Part shown: piece after piece, positions 45,964 through 54,991 of the stretch | Layout: every line of letters begins with the position of its first letter | How positions within the stretch are numbered: position 1 is the stretch's first letter | From: Advenella sp. FME57 | Lineage (GTDB): Bacteria > Pseudomonadota > Gammaproteobacteria > Burkholderiales > Burkholderiaceae_B | DNA: 64,000 nucleotides | Reading direction: 5' to 3' | Assembly (NCBI RefSeq): GCF_014897675.1 | Contig: NZ_JABUXU010000009.1 | Span: 124,001-188,000 of the forward strand | Translations under genes and position numbers: made by a program | The notes under the pieces: generated by a model | Databases searched by the model: none | What the model saw: the letters and a program-made list of their open reading frames with translations, nothing else | What the model was told of the DNA's origin: nothing

Positions 45964-46785
45964 TCAGGCACGCAGCAGGTCGTTAATGCTGGTCTTGGCG
46001 CGGGTTTTCGCGTCCACGCGTTTGACAATCACGGCGCACGCCAGGCTGTGTGAGCCATCAGCAGCAGGCAGGGACCCAGGAACTACGACAGAGCCGGAAG
46101 GCACGCGACCATAAGTCACTTCGCCGGTTTCGCGGTTATAGATTTTGGTGCTTTGGGAAATGAAGACGCCCATGGCGAGCACTGAGTTTTCTTCGATGAT
46201 CACGCCTTCGACCACTTCAGAACGCGCGCCAATAAAGCAGTTGTCTTCAATAATGGTCGGATTCGCCTGTAGTGGTTCCAGCACACCGCCAATACCCACG
46301 CCACCGGATAGATGGACGTTTTTGCCGATCTGTGCGCAGGACCCTACGGTTGCCCAGGTATCGACCATGGTGTTTTCGTCTACATAGGCACCGATATTGA
46401 CGTATGAAGGCATCAAGACCACGTTTTTACCGATAAAAGCGCCACGACGCGCGACGGCGTTGGGCACGACGCGATAGCCGCCTGTTTTGAAATCTGCTTC
46501 TGTAAAGTCCTGGAACTTGAGTGGCACTTTATCGAAAAACTGCATCGGCGCATTGTTCATGACCACGTTGTCATTCAGGCGGAAAGACAACAGCACCGCT
46601 TTTTTTAACCACTGGTTCACTACCCAGTCTCCGTCCTTTTTCTCGGCAACGCGCAGCGTCCCATTGTCCAGTCCGGCCAGGGCAGTGCCCACGGCATCAC
46701 GCACTTCGGCTGAAACAGTAGAGGAAGACAAATTGGCGCGGTCATCCCACGCTTTTTCCAGAACGGTTTGAAGATCAGTAGTCAT
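45964..46785 (-). CDS. dapD: tetrahydrodipicolinate N-succinyltransferase
   Basis: Transfers succinyl from succinyl-CoA to tetrahydrodipicolinate; a left-handed beta-helix trimer. ATG 46785 gives 273 residues starting [19 protein letters not shown], the family start and length. The frame is open 40 codons further upstream, but that part is unconserved. Hexapeptide-repeat region: [35 protein letters not shown] and [18 protein letters not shown]. There is no clear Shine-Dalgarno sequence. It is 209 bp downstream of dapC, so a promoter of its own is possible. Confidence 0.96.
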   Translation of the reverse strand: MTTDLQTVLEKAWDDRANLSSSTVSAEVRDAVGTALAGLDNGTLRVAEKKDGDWVVNQWLKKAVLLSFRLNDNVVMNNAPMQFFDKVPLKFQDFTEADFKTGGYRVVPNAVARRGAFIGKNVVLMPSYVNIGAYVDENTMVDTWATVGSCAQIGKNVHLSGGVGIGGVLEPLQANPTIIEDNCFIGARSEVVEGVIIEENSVLAMGVFISQSTKIYNRETGEVTYGRVPSGSVVVPGSLPAADGSHSLACAVIVKRVDAKTRAKTSINDLLRA

Positions 46786-46994
46786 AAGATTTGGATAGTT
46801 TGAAAAATAATAAACACAATAGTGAAAGATAGCCCATATTCCGGATGGGGTCTGCCCATGGCCGGTTGATACGCATTTCCTTCTCGGGATACCGAAGCTT
46901 AACAAAATCCCCGGCGTTACAGTGAAACTGGGCGTTTGCGCGGCCCTTTATCTGAACTGCTGAGGGGTCCGGATCGCGAGCGACCCGGTTATAG

Positions 46995-48197
46995 TCAGCT
47001 GGTGTAGCGATCCCGGATAAACCGGGCGATGCGCTGGGCGCCTTCCACACATTGATCCAGCGGCGCAACCAGCGCCAGCCTGATGCGGTTGGCGCCAGGA
47101 TTGATCCCATGCGCCTCACGCGCCAGATAACTGCCAGGCAGCACCGTCACATGCTGTGCGCCAAACAAATCACGAACGAAATCAGGGTCGGCGACCGGCG
47201 TTCCCGCCCAGAGATAGAACGAGGCATCGGGCATTTTTACATCCAGCACCTCGGCCAGAATCGGGTATACCGCATCAAACTTGGCTTTATACAGAGCGCG
47301 GTTTTGCTCAACATGCGTTTCATCATTCCATGCAGCTGTGCTGGCGGCACTAAAGACCGGACTCATGGCGCTGCCATGATAAGTTCGATAAAGGAGAAAC
47401 GATTCAAGCAGGCTTGCATCGCCAGCGACAAAACCCGAGCGCATGCCAGGTACATTCGAGCGTTTGGAAAGGCTGGAGAAACAGACGCAGTTTTTGAAAT
47501 CGGTACGGCCCAGCCTGTGTGCAGCCTGCAAGACGCCTACTGGCGGATGCGCATCGTTGAAATAGATTTCGGAATAACATTCATCGGAGGCAATCACAAA
47601 GCCGTAGCGGTCCGACAGTTCGAACAATAATGCCCACTCGGCTTCCGGCATGACATTGCCTGCCGGATTGCCAGGAGAACACACAAATAGCAATTGTGTT
47701 TTTTCCCAGACGTGCGCGGGTACGGCCGACCAGTCGGGGCTGAAGTTGCGTTCAGGTACGGCGTTGACGTAATAGGGCTGCGCGCCTGCGAGCAGGGCGG
47801 CGCCTTCATAAATCTGGTAAAACGGATTCGGGCAGATGACCAGACTGTCGCTGGCGCCGTCGAGCACGGTTTGGGCAAAGGCAAACAGCGCTTCTCGCGA
47901 CCCCAGGCATGGCAGAACCTGGCTTTGTGGATCTGGTGCGGGCATGTCGTAACGGCGACCGATCCAGGCGGCAATCGTTTCACGTAGCAGGGCATCACCC
48001 TTGGTCGGCGGATAGGCGGACAGGCCGGACAAGTGATCGGTGATCGCCTCGTTAACCAGTGCCGGCGTGGCATGCTTGGGCTCACCAATCGACAGGTTCA
48101 CATGGGCCAGCTCCGCAGCAGGGGTAGGGGCAGTGGCAAGCAGCGCCCGCAATTTTTCAAAGGGATAGGGTTGCAGCAGACGTAATTTGGGATTCAT
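46995..48197 (-). CDS. dapC: succinyldiaminopimelate transaminase
   Basis: PLP-dependent class I/II aminotransferase that makes N-succinyl-L,L-DAP; 400 residues from ATG 48197 (MNPKLRLLQPYPFEKLRALL), with AAGG upstream. The frame opens at 48230, but the extra 11 residues look untranslated. PLP-site motifs: NPGNPAG-like SPGNPAGNV, ASDECYSEIYF (Asp/Tyr) and SSLSKRSNVPG with the Schiff-base lysine. The start LLQPYPFEKLRAL and the dap neighbours support DapC over a generic aminotransferase. First gene of the dapC-D-E-prmB group. Confidence 0.93.
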   Translation of the reverse strand: MNPKLRLLQPYPFEKLRALLATAPTPAAELAHVNLSIGEPKHATPALVNEAITDHLSGLSAYPPTKGDALLRETIAAWIGRRYDMPAPDPQSQVLPCLGSREALFAFAQTVLDGASDSLVICPNPFYQIYEGAALLAGAQPYYVNAVPERNFSPDWSAVPAHVWEKTQLLFVCSPGNPAGNVMPEAEWALLFELSDRYGFVIASDECYSEIYFNDAHPPVGVLQAAHRLGRTDFKNCVCFSSLSKRSNVPGMRSGFVAGDASLLESFLLYRTYHGSAMSPVFSAASTAAWNDETHVEQNRALYKAKFDAVYPILAEVLDVKMPDASFYLWAGTPVADPDFVRDLFGAQHVTVLPGSYLAREAHGINPGANRIRLALVAPLDQCVEGAQRIARFIRDRYTS

Positions 48198-48602
48198 GAC
48201 AGACCTTGCGTAGATGCGCAAGTTTAACATTTATAGAGGGTGATCAGCGTCGCTGCGCCACCCATCTTCTCTATGAAACGGCGGTTTATTTCAGCCTGCA
48301 GTTATTGGACAGATTTGTGGCCGTCCTTCACAAGATGAGTGTTTGTTCATCGATAACACACGAGGGCGGACCTTTGCGCAAACGGGTACGGATTGGCACG
48401 TTTTTGCGAGTGATCTATCTGCGTGCCTTATCATATTGCCGACTTATGCAACGGCCAGAAAGCTGGGCCGCTCCTGATGATGATTGATGATTTTGTGGGT
48501 TTTCTATCGTTATTTACGGTTATTTCGATGGTAAAAATCATCGAATTGACATAATTTCTTTACGCAGGGCACCAAACCCTACTATAATCCCCGTTCTTTG
48601 AT
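48198..48602. other. intergenic region between dapC and tRNA-Leu
   Basis: 405 bp separating the divergent dapC and tRNA-Leu genes. The 3' part is AT-rich and ends with AATTGACATAATTTCTTTACGC and TATAATCCCC before the tRNA, in part promoter-like (TTGACA at 48545 and TATAAT at 48582 are too far apart for one promoter). No gene-like frame is convincing. Confidence 0.4.
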
Positions 48603-48687
48603 GCGAGCGTGGCGGAATTGGTAGACGCACTGGATTTAGGTTCCAGCGCCGAAAGGTGTAAGAGTTCGAGTCTCTTCGCTCGCACCA
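48603..48687 (+). tRNA. tRNA-Leu (anticodon UAG)
   Basis: Type II tRNA of 85 nt with encoded CCA. Acceptor stem GCGAGCG (48603-48609) pairs with CGCTCGC (48677-48683), then A and CCA. Anticodon stem CTGGA/TCCAG encloses loop TTTAGGT, anticodon TAG at 48637-48639. A long variable arm (CGCCGAAAGGTGT region) and T-arm GAGTTCGAGTCTC are present, as expected for leucine tRNA. Confidence 0.97.
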
Positions 48688-48701
48688 CAGTATTTAAACC
48701 T

Positions 48702-48781
48702 GTTGGTTGTATAGAATCAATAATCATCAAAATCAACAAGTTATCGTGTGTGCCCGAAATGGTTGGATCGTATAGAATCAA
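48702..48781. repeat. 20-bp imperfect direct repeat after tRNA-Leu
   Basis: GTTGGTTGTATAGAATCAA (48702-48720) and GTTGGATCGTATAGAATCAA (48762-48781) are near-identical and 60 bp apart. They begin 15 bp after the tRNA CCA. They do not copy the tRNA 3' end, so they are not classic attachment-site duplicates. The 319-bp tRNA-to-gene gap holds nothing else recognisable. Confidence 0.5.
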
Positions 48782-49006
48782 ATTTTCGCAACAAAACTAC
48801 GCATAAATTCCCCAGACATCACTCATAAAACGGCAAGCATTCTGACGACCAAAACGGATCGTTGCGTACGTATTCATGTCAAATGCGTTCGCCCATCGAA
48901 AAGCTTCTCTCCAGGCCCCGGCGGCACCCCTGCATGTATATTCACCTAGTTGAAATATGCCATTTGTTATACTTGAAGATAGATTATTGAGGATATGGCA
49001 TAAAAG

Positions 49007-49588
49007 ATGAACTGTGATAATTTTGTACGGCTGAGTTTAATTGGTCTGTTAAGTCTGCCCGTTGTTTCAAATGCAGAAGTCAAAAGTATCGAGAACAACA
49101 AAAGCATTAGCCAGGGCGTCAAGGAAAATCCCATCATGGGATACGTCGTACCGAAGACTGGTGACTTGAGAATACACAAAGTCCACAGTGAACCCAAAAA
49201 AGGGTCATTAAGCGTTATTTATAATAACGAACAAAAAGTACGTCTCACAAACGTCAACGCACAAAGAATTCCTCCTGGTCTCGACAAAATCAAGGCTGCC
49301 AAGGCGCTAGGCGAAGGAATTGAAAAGGCGGTGGTTAAAGATAACAGCACAACCCCTGAAAAACAGGAATTCACTACGCCCAAAGGCGTGCACGTAAATT
49401 GTGTTGGCGTTCTTATGAAAGATAAGCCAGCTTCCAACCGGCTTTGCTATGCTGTGTTCAACAATTATTATGTCCAGACGAACATGGTCTGGAAAATGGA
49501 TAAGAAGAATGATGAAAATGCTTTTTCTCGTTCAGACGATTTTGTCACAGCAGTGATGGACCGGTTCAGCGATTATCCCAAGTTATAG
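49007..49588 (+). CDS. orphan exported hypothetical protein next to tRNA-Leu
   Basis: 193 residues with a signal peptide (FVRLSLIGLLSLPVVSNA-EV, cleavage near residue 23). I do not recognise the family. The mature part is Lys/Asn-rich with two cysteines (HVNCVGV, NRLCYAV) that could form a disulfide, and reads like a small periplasmic protein. Base composition is clearly more AT-rich than the surrounding genes (for example GATAACAGCACAACCCCTG), and non-coding gaps flank it on both sides. Together with the adjacent tRNA this suggests acquisition by transfer, though no integrase is present. The Shine-Dalgarno match (GAGGA, 13 bp upstream) is poor. Confidence 0.65.
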   Translation: MNCDNFVRLSLIGLLSLPVVSNAEVKSIENNKSISQGVKENPIMGYVVPKTGDLRIHKVHSEPKKGSLSVIYNNEQKVRLTNVNAQRIPPGLDKIKAAKALGEGIEKAVVKDNSTTPEKQEFTTPKGVHVNCVGVLMKDKPASNRLCYAVFNNYYVQTNMVWKMDKKNDENAFSRSDDFVTAVMDRFSDYPKL

Positions 49589-50249
49589 AGAAGGCCTAAT
49601 CAAAGCCGGCGCTATCTCCCCATAACCGCAAACGGGCGATGGGCATTCACCTAACCTGATTGATCGCACCATTCCAAGTGCATTGAGCCAGGATCCTCAA
49701 ACGGTTTTTCTAAACGTTCCTGAACCCATACATGTGGCGCGCGTGCATCTGCATTTCAGAAGTTTCACGAATAGTGCATAGCCAGAAAACGAACCAAATC
49801 CCGGGTAAACCCGAGATTGTTAACAAACGTTAAGTTTCGTAATATTCAGCAATGCATGCGTTTCATCCTAAGTGTCGTATGCATTTTCGCCTATCGGCAC
49901 GTGTGCCTGGGCGTTTTTTTACGTCCGGCGATGACACTCCGCGGTTGTGGCTATGTCGGATCAACCACATTTGTCATTACATCTTTGCCATTACCTTAGC
50001 CGAATGCCCGTCTCATTGGTGCTGACCATCATCTGCAATATTCAATATGTCTCATTTAGCATATAGGTCGCTTGCACTGTCGTACATGAGCGTCAATATT
50101 GAGGGCTTACGGCCTGCAGTGGCATATTCTTTATATTTCAAGCTCCTCTTCAACATCACAATCGTTATACTTAAGAGCAATAACATGTGAATCAGAAGTT
50201 CGTTCAAATTATATAAGGCCTTTTATACACTGGGTCATTTGGGAGACAT
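49589..50249. other. 661-bp AT-rich non-coding stretch
   Basis: Lies between the orphan exported gene and a Bug gene. Base composition is low in GC like the orphan gene, and short frames inside it (for example 49817-49999) have no ribosome-binding site or family features. GGGAGACAT at the 3' end is the Bug ribosome-binding site. It may be the rest of an acquired segment. Confidence 0.45.
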
Positions 50250-51209
50250 ATGTTGAAGCGTTCGTCATTCATGGCAATGACGTTGTGCCTGGCGAGCACG
50301 CCAGCGCTGGCCGCTTATCCGGAACGGCCTATTACCTGGGTCATTCCCAGCCCGCCAGGCGACGGCTCAGATTCCATTGGCCGTTTGCTGGCCGACAAGG
50401 TAGGCAGGGCGCTCGGGCAGACAATCGTGATACAGAACAAACCCGGGGCAGGGAGTGTGATTGGGTCGGAGGCGGTTGCCGGCGCCAAACCCGACGGGTA
50501 TACCATGATTGTCGGCAATGCCGGTTCGCATGGAATCAATGCTGCCATCTATAGCAAGTTGCGCTACGACGTCGTTAAAAGCTTCCGGCCCGTGGGACTG
50601 TTCTGCACGGCAGCCAATGTGCTGGCGGTTCGGCAGGATTTGCCGGTCAGCAATCTAAAAGAATTCGTCGCCTACATAAAAAACAGCAAAACATCGCTCA
50701 ATTATTCCTCCGGCGGTATCGGCAGTTCGGCTCATCTTTCTGCTGAATTGTTCAAGAGTCTTGCTGACGTGCCGCTGGTTCACATTCCGTACCGAGGCGC
50801 AACACCGGCGGTGCAGGCCGTGCTTTCCAATGAAGTGGTTACCATGATCGGCAATTTACCTCCGTGGCTAAGTCAGATCAAGTCGGATAATGCCAAGGCC
50901 CTCGCCGTGACCACAAAGGAGCGTGTACCAGAGTTGCCCGACGTGCCGACACTCGCAGAAACCTATCCGGGATTTGAAACGGTCGCGTGGTTTGGCTTAT
51001 TGGCGCCTGCCGGAACCCCGGGTGAACTAATAGAACGCGTCAATGAGCAAATCAACGTGGCGCTGGCGTCTCCGGATATTCAGGAGCGGCTCAAGGCAGT
51101 CAGTTGCGCGCCGGCCGGCGGCACGCCCGAGGAATTTGCCGGGCGCATTCGCAACGATGTCAGTCGCTGGAAAAAACTGGCTCAGGAAAAGAATATCAAG
51201 GCAGATTGA
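50250..51209 (+). CDS. Bug-family solute-binding protein
   Basis: Third Bug/TctC periplasmic binding protein of the window, 319 residues. Signal peptide ends at ALA-AYPERP near residue 22. Family blocks: AYPERPITWVIPSPPGDGSD (PGDGSD in place of the usual PGGxxD), QNKPGAGSVIGSEAV and KPDGYTMIVGNAGSHGINAA. The start is ATG 50250 (TTG 50253 possible), right after GGGAGAC. No TctAB permease is adjacent. Its 3' end faces the enolase-superfamily gene 33 bp away; the pair may serve the same substrate, but they are on opposite strands. Confidence 0.9.
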   Translation: MLKRSSFMAMTLCLASTPALAAYPERPITWVIPSPPGDGSDSIGRLLADKVGRALGQTIVIQNKPGAGSVIGSEAVAGAKPDGYTMIVGNAGSHGINAAIYSKLRYDVVKSFRPVGLFCTAANVLAVRQDLPVSNLKEFVAYIKNSKTSLNYSSGGIGSSAHLSAELFKSLADVPLVHIPYRGATPAVQAVLSNEVVTMIGNLPPWLSQIKSDNAKALAVTTKERVPELPDVPTLAETYPGFETVAWFGLLAPAGTPGELIERVNEQINVALASPDIQERLKAVSCAPAGGTPEEFAGRIRNDVSRWKKLAQEKNIKAD

Positions 51210-51242
51210 GACAATGCAGGCGGTGCGGCTGCCATCATGCGT

Positions 51243-52403
51243 TTAGACTGCCAGCAAGGTTTCAATTCCAAAAGGCACGGGCTTGAAGGGATGGGCGCTT
51301 ATCAATTGCATATCGGGCTCCACACCCAGGCCGGTGCGATTGGGAACATGGTATTTGCCTTTTTCCAGTGTCGGGTGTTGCTGCCCGACCAGCGCATCAT
51401 ATAGCGGACTTTCCTCAAATTGCAATTCGAGCATATGGGCCTTGCTGGCAACGCAGGCGACATGCAGTGAGGCGACCGTGCACACCGGGCCGGTCGGGTT
51501 GTGGGGAGCGAACAGGATATCGTGTGCGGCGGCCATTTCGGCGATCGCCAGCATATGGGCCGGGCCACCACAATACTTGATATCGGGCATGATCACATCA
51601 AGCAGTTTTTCACGAATCTGCATCTCAAAGGAAGCGACGCCAACCTGAGTCTCCGCTGCTGCAATAAGCACGTTCTGTTCGTTGGCGTGAGCCTTGATTT
51701 TACGCAGAGAATCCCAGTTGTCATAAGTTTCTGCCAGGGGACACTCAAACCAGTGCAGACCAACGTCCTGCAGTTGATCCAGCACATCAAGTGCGCTTTT
51801 CTCGTCAAAACGCCAATGGCAGTCCACCATTAATCTGGCTTGCGGTCCGACGGCTTCGCGGATGGCATACAGGCAGTCTACCCCGTGTCGGATCAACTGG
51901 TCAGCTTCTCCGGCAGCGCACGCAGCGGGTGTGACGCCGTCAAAAGGCGCTGCCTTGAATCCCAGGAAGCCCGCCGCGGCCGCACGTTGGGCTGTGGCGG
52001 CAAAGCCTGCCGGTGCGCGATCGACCGTGGCGCGATTAATGTTTGCGTAGACTGAAATGGCTTTTCTTTGCAGAGGGGCAAGTACGGTATGTAGCGGCAC
52101 GGCCTCCTGCCCGGCGCGGATTGTCCAGAGTGCCTGGGCCAGGGCGCTGAGCACGGCATTGGAAACCAGTCCGCCAGGTAGCATCGCAGATGGCCGCAAT
52201 TGTGCAATGGCCGCTTCTGCCGTCATGCCCACCAGCGGCTGGCCATGTAGCTGGGTCGCTGTCTGAAGGGCGGTTTCCCAGCCATTGAGCGATGCTTCTC
52301 CCCAGGCCCTACTGCCATCGTTCATTTGAATGAGAATGAAAAACCAGTTGGTTTTCGGTGAAACATTGAAGGCAACAGCAGTGACGGACGCGATCGTACT
52401 CAT
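51243..52403 (-). CDS. mandelate racemase/muconate lactonizing enzyme family protein
   Basis: Enolase-superfamily enzyme of 386 residues. The N-terminal capping domain (FNVSPKTNWFFILIQMNDGSRAWGEAS) is followed by the TIM barrel. Metal ligands: MVDCHWRFD (Asp), WFECPLAE (Glu) and AAAETQVG (Glu). Candidate bases: GFLGFKAAPFDG (Lys) and FAPHNPTGPVC (His). Enzymes of this kind abstract the alpha proton of an acid sugar or related carboxylate, usually to dehydrate it. The exact reaction cannot be read from sequence. It converges on the Bug gene 33 bp away, which suggests a shared organic-acid substrate (inference). Confidence 0.88.
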   Translation of the reverse strand: MSTIASVTAVAFNVSPKTNWFFILIQMNDGSRAWGEASLNGWETALQTATQLHGQPLVGMTAEAAIAQLRPSAMLPGGLVSNAVLSALAQALWTIRAGQEAVPLHTVLAPLQRKAISVYANINRATVDRAPAGFAATAQRAAAAGFLGFKAAPFDGVTPAACAAGEADQLIRHGVDCLYAIREAVGPQARLMVDCHWRFDEKSALDVLDQLQDVGLHWFECPLAETYDNWDSLRKIKAHANEQNVLIAAAETQVGVASFEMQIREKLLDVIMPDIKYCGGPAHMLAIAEMAAAHDILFAPHNPTGPVCTVASLHVACVASKAHMLELQFEESPLYDALVGQQHPTLEKGKYHVPNRTGLGVEPDMQLISAHPFKPVPFGIETLLAV

Positions 52404-52649
52404 ATGTGTTCAGGCAGGCCAGTAGGGTGAATTTGAATCTTCAGTGGTCACCAGGATCGGCGACTACCAGGAAATATTCTTATTGCAGATGTTATCAACA
52501 TGAACGTCCCGGATGTCATAATCATAATGCAGTTCGAAGGGGGATGGCGCAGGATTATAAGTATGTCAATGTGAAACATCAGACTTGTGATTTTCCGGTA
52601 AGCTATGATGCAGTAGTGATGCATCGTGAGTATAAAAAGGAGTATTCAA
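52404..52649. other. 246-bp region upstream of the small exported protein gene
   Basis: Between the enolase-superfamily gene and the small exported gene. Only the ribosome-binding site AAAAAGGAGTATTCAA at its end is recognisable; GGAGTATTCAA there also precedes the porin start at 53595. Confidence 0.4.
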
Positions 52650-52967
52650 ATGAAAATGATGACATATGTCATAGGCGCAATATGTGCGGTGGCGTCCTTG
52701 CAAGCTTATGCGGCAGAGCCGGTAAAGCCGGCGCATCAGAATGCGGCTTCAGTGTGCAAGCGCGTTCAGGAAACGGCAGAGACTACATTGCAGGCACGCA
52801 AAGGTGGCCACAATGACAGGGCCGGGGACAAGGCCAGCCTAGGTAGCAAGAGTAATGATCCGATGTTTACGTATGCTATTGACGTTGCGTACGATAGCGA
52901 CCTTAACAAGACAGGTATCGGACAGGAAGCGTACGACTATTGCATGTTGCACAAGGCCGGCGCCTGA
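52650..52967 (+). CDS. small exported hypothetical protein
   Basis: 105 residues with a clear signal peptide (MKMMTYVIGAICAVASLQAYAA, cut near residue 22; quoted here as MKMMTYVIGAICAVASLQAY). ATG 52650 is chosen because AGGAG is seven bases upstream. The mature part has two cysteines (SVCKRVQE and YDYCML) that could pair. I do not recognise the family. The porin remnant begins 24 bp after its stop, and the ribosome-binding segment GGAGTATTCAA matches that of the intact porin, so this gene may have landed in or replaced part of an older porin copy (inference). Confidence 0.6.
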   Translation: MKMMTYVIGAICAVASLQAYAAEPVKPAHQNAASVCKRVQETAETTLQARKGGHNDRAGDKASLGSKSNDPMFTYAIDVAYDSDLNKTGIGQEAYDYCMLHKAGA

Positions 52968-52991
52968 TGGGCTGCTGGCTGGCAGCATTAA

Positions 52992-53135
52992 AAATACAGT
53001 CAGGATTTGTCCAAACATACCTCACTCTATGCCGTTGCATCATACGGCAGCGGTAGTGTGGGGTTTGATGTGCTGGACGATAAGATCAAGCTTGAACCCA
53101 CACAGATTGCTGCAGGAATGCAACACCGCGTCTAA
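52992..53135 (+). pseudogene. 3' remnant of a trimeric porin gene
   Basis: The frame ending at TAA 53133-53135 reads YSQDLSKHTSLYAVASYGSG and then GSVGFDVLDDKIKLEPTQIA, ending GMQHRV. The intact porin downstream ends YVQGLSKRTRVYAAASYGVG ... GVGLQHRF, so the two align along the last beta-strands. Only the last 47 codons survive, after a stop codon at 52989-52991; there is no start. A terminator hairpin follows at 53158-53200. It is the relic of a second porin. Confidence 0.85.
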
Positions 53136-53157
53136 ACGACCACCCAACATGTCGTAA

Positions 53158-53200
53158 AAAAGCCTGATTGATGCGAAAAAGCGACATCTTTCAGGCTTTT
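53158..53200 (+). terminator. terminator of the decayed porin copy
   Basis: AAAAGCCTGA (53158-53167) pairs perfectly with TCAGGCTTTT (53191-53200) around a 23-nt loop, ending in TTTT. It lies 22 bp after the remnant's stop, the normal terminator position. Confidence 0.65.
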
Positions 53201-53594
53201 ATTATTGTTGTATTTTCTTGCTGTCGCCAGGCGCTTTGGCACTAAGTGCGCCGTCAAGCCCGCTGTCGCACCTACAGTGCGCGGAATCTCCATATACATG
53301 CTTTCCAAGTTTTTTTCCTTTACATGGATCAAGGCGACGAACAGCCCCTCAAAAATACAATACTTCTCAAGCTGCTTCCGTAACCCTTTGATTCAAAAAG
53401 ATAAGCGGGCCCGTATGCAGTGGTTTGTCAACATGGTTGCCGCGTCTGCTTAGTTTGCTAACGGGCAAACCCGGCAATCATGGTGTCGAGCGACCGGAGT
53501 AATCCGGTAAAGCTGGCCGGTGTCATACCGCTAGCCCAAAGGTGATGAAGTAATCCGGTACGCCGGAATGAAATTTGTAAATGGAGTATTCAAT

Positions 53595-54869
53595 ATGAAA
53601 AAGGCATTGCAATCTATCGTGCTGCTCGGTGCGGCAACCGGGGTGGCGCAAGCTGCAACTTCTGTAACGTTGTATGGTCTGGTTGACGGCGGTATCGGTT
53701 ATACCAAGACCAAAATTACGCAAAATGAAGCCAAATATACCGCAAGGGGCTGGGCACAAGAACGGAAAGTTGGGATGGTCAACGGTATCCTGAATGGCAA
53801 CCGTTGGGGCTTGAAAGGTACGGAAGACCTGGGTAACGGCACCAGCGCCATTTTCCAGCTGGAAAGCGGCTTTGACCTGGGTACGGGCGAATCTAAACAA
53901 GATGGTCGTCTGTTCGGGCGCAAAGCCATTATCGGTCTGACCGGCGATAGCTGGGGTACCTTGACCCTGGGTCGTCAGTACAACGTGGCCGATGATGTGG
54001 TTTCAGGAATTGATCCGTTCGGCACTGGCGTTCTGCAGGCTGGTGTTGTTGACGGTGCGTTCGGGGATTCACCTTCTGCCCGTATGGACAATTCCATCAA
54101 GTATATGACACCCGATTTCGGTGGCTTCAAATTTGGTATTGCCTATTCAGGCTCTCACAAAAAATCGTCATCTGAAATAGACGAGAAAGAAACTGAAAAG
54201 CGTGATACCTCCAACTGGCTTTCAACAGGTTTGGGCTTTGATAATGGTCCGGTTTCTGTCGGCCTTTCCTATGACCGTTTCCGCACCGATATTCGTAATC
54301 GGGGTTATAAATTTGACCCATTGGTGGGTGAAGAGGTTCCTTTCGATAAAAAAACCAAAGGCACCACCCATATGTGGAATCTGTTCGGCGCCTATGACTT
54401 TGAAGTCGTTAAACTGCACCTGGGCTATGGTCTGATTCGTGGTTCTGTAGCTAGCAGCGCCGTTACTGAAGCTAAAGTCGGTAGCATTGGCCTGAACGGC
54501 GCACTGGCTGGCTTCACGACTGTTATGGACCCCGATAGCAAATTTCATGGTTTGAACTACACAGAAGCCAACGGCTTCCGTCAACAGTCCTGGATGGTTG
54601 GCCTGAGCGCACCTGTGAGCGACACCGGCACCGTTCTGTTCTCTTACCAGGGTAACAAGTCCAAAAACACCAATGAAGACTTTGACGGCATAAAAGGCAA
54701 GCTGAACATCTTCAGCGTGGGTTATGTACAAGGCCTGTCCAAGCGTACCCGCGTGTATGCTGCCGCTTCTTACGGTGTAGGCAAAATGAAGTTTGATGAA
54801 AAACTGGGTACCGGCAACGTCAAACTGAAATCCACCCTGATTGGCGTTGGTCTGCAACACCGCTTCTAA
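53595..54869 (+). CDS. general-type trimeric porin (outer membrane)
   Basis: Outer-membrane beta-barrel porin of the betaproteobacterial OmpC/Omp32-like family, 424 residues. ATG 53595 (MKKALQSIVLLGAATGVAQA) is chosen: GGAG lies eight bases upstream; the frame is open to 53568. The signal peptide ends at AQA-ATSVTLYG. Typical segments: SVTLYGLVDGGIGYTK, NRWGLKGTEDLGNGTSAIFQ, LFGRKAIIGLTGDSWGTLTL, GRQYN and the C-terminal GVGLQHRF with the terminal Phe needed for outer membrane assembly. It admits small solutes; selectivity is unknown. A perfect UUCG terminator follows, and a degraded porin copy lies upstream. Confidence 0.95.
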   Translation: MKKALQSIVLLGAATGVAQAATSVTLYGLVDGGIGYTKTKITQNEAKYTARGWAQERKVGMVNGILNGNRWGLKGTEDLGNGTSAIFQLESGFDLGTGESKQDGRLFGRKAIIGLTGDSWGTLTLGRQYNVADDVVSGIDPFGTGVLQAGVVDGAFGDSPSARMDNSIKYMTPDFGGFKFGIAYSGSHKKSSSEIDEKETEKRDTSNWLSTGLGFDNGPVSVGLSYDRFRTDIRNRGYKFDPLVGEEVPFDKKTKGTTHMWNLFGAYDFEVVKLHLGYGLIRGSVASSAVTEAKVGSIGLNGALAGFTTVMDPDSKFHGLNYTEANGFRQQSWMVGLSAPVSDTGTVLFSYQGNKSKNTNEDFDGIKGKLNIFSVGYVQGLSKRTRVYAAASYGVGKMKFDEKLGTGNVKLKSTLIGVGLQHRF

Positions 54870-54906
54870 TGACATGCATCGCCTGGCGATGTATTCATAA
54901 AGCAGA

Positions 54907-54934
54907 AAAAAACCACCCTTCGGGGTGGTTTTTT
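54907..54934 (+). terminator. intrinsic terminator of the porin gene
   Basis: A 12-bp perfect stem (AAAAAACCACCC with GGGTGGTTTTTT) closes a TTCG tetraloop and ends in a T-run. This is a textbook rho-independent terminator, 37 bp after the porin stop. On the minus strand the same element could also end transcripts from the other side. Confidence 0.92.
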
Positions 54935-54991
54935 CATTGTAGCTGTATAAATGCGGCCTTTCCTAAGTCGATGAAGCCGCAGTGGTATCAA

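Noticed and set aside
48603-48781. Attachment-site duplication at tRNA-Leu
   Set aside because: The direct repeat after the tRNA does not copy the tRNA 3' end, and no integrase gene is in the window.
49817-49999. 60-codon plus-strand frame in the AT-rich gap before the Bug gene
   Set aside because: No ribosome-binding site and no recognisable motif; a hydrophobic stretch alone is not enough.
52406-52816. 136-codon frame overlapping the small exported protein
   Set aside because: Out of frame with the signal-peptide protein that has a proper ribosome-binding site; no features of its own.
53205-53453. 82-codon plus-strand frame between the porin relic and the intact porin
   Set aside because: No ribosome-binding site and no similarity to porins; it begins just after a terminator.
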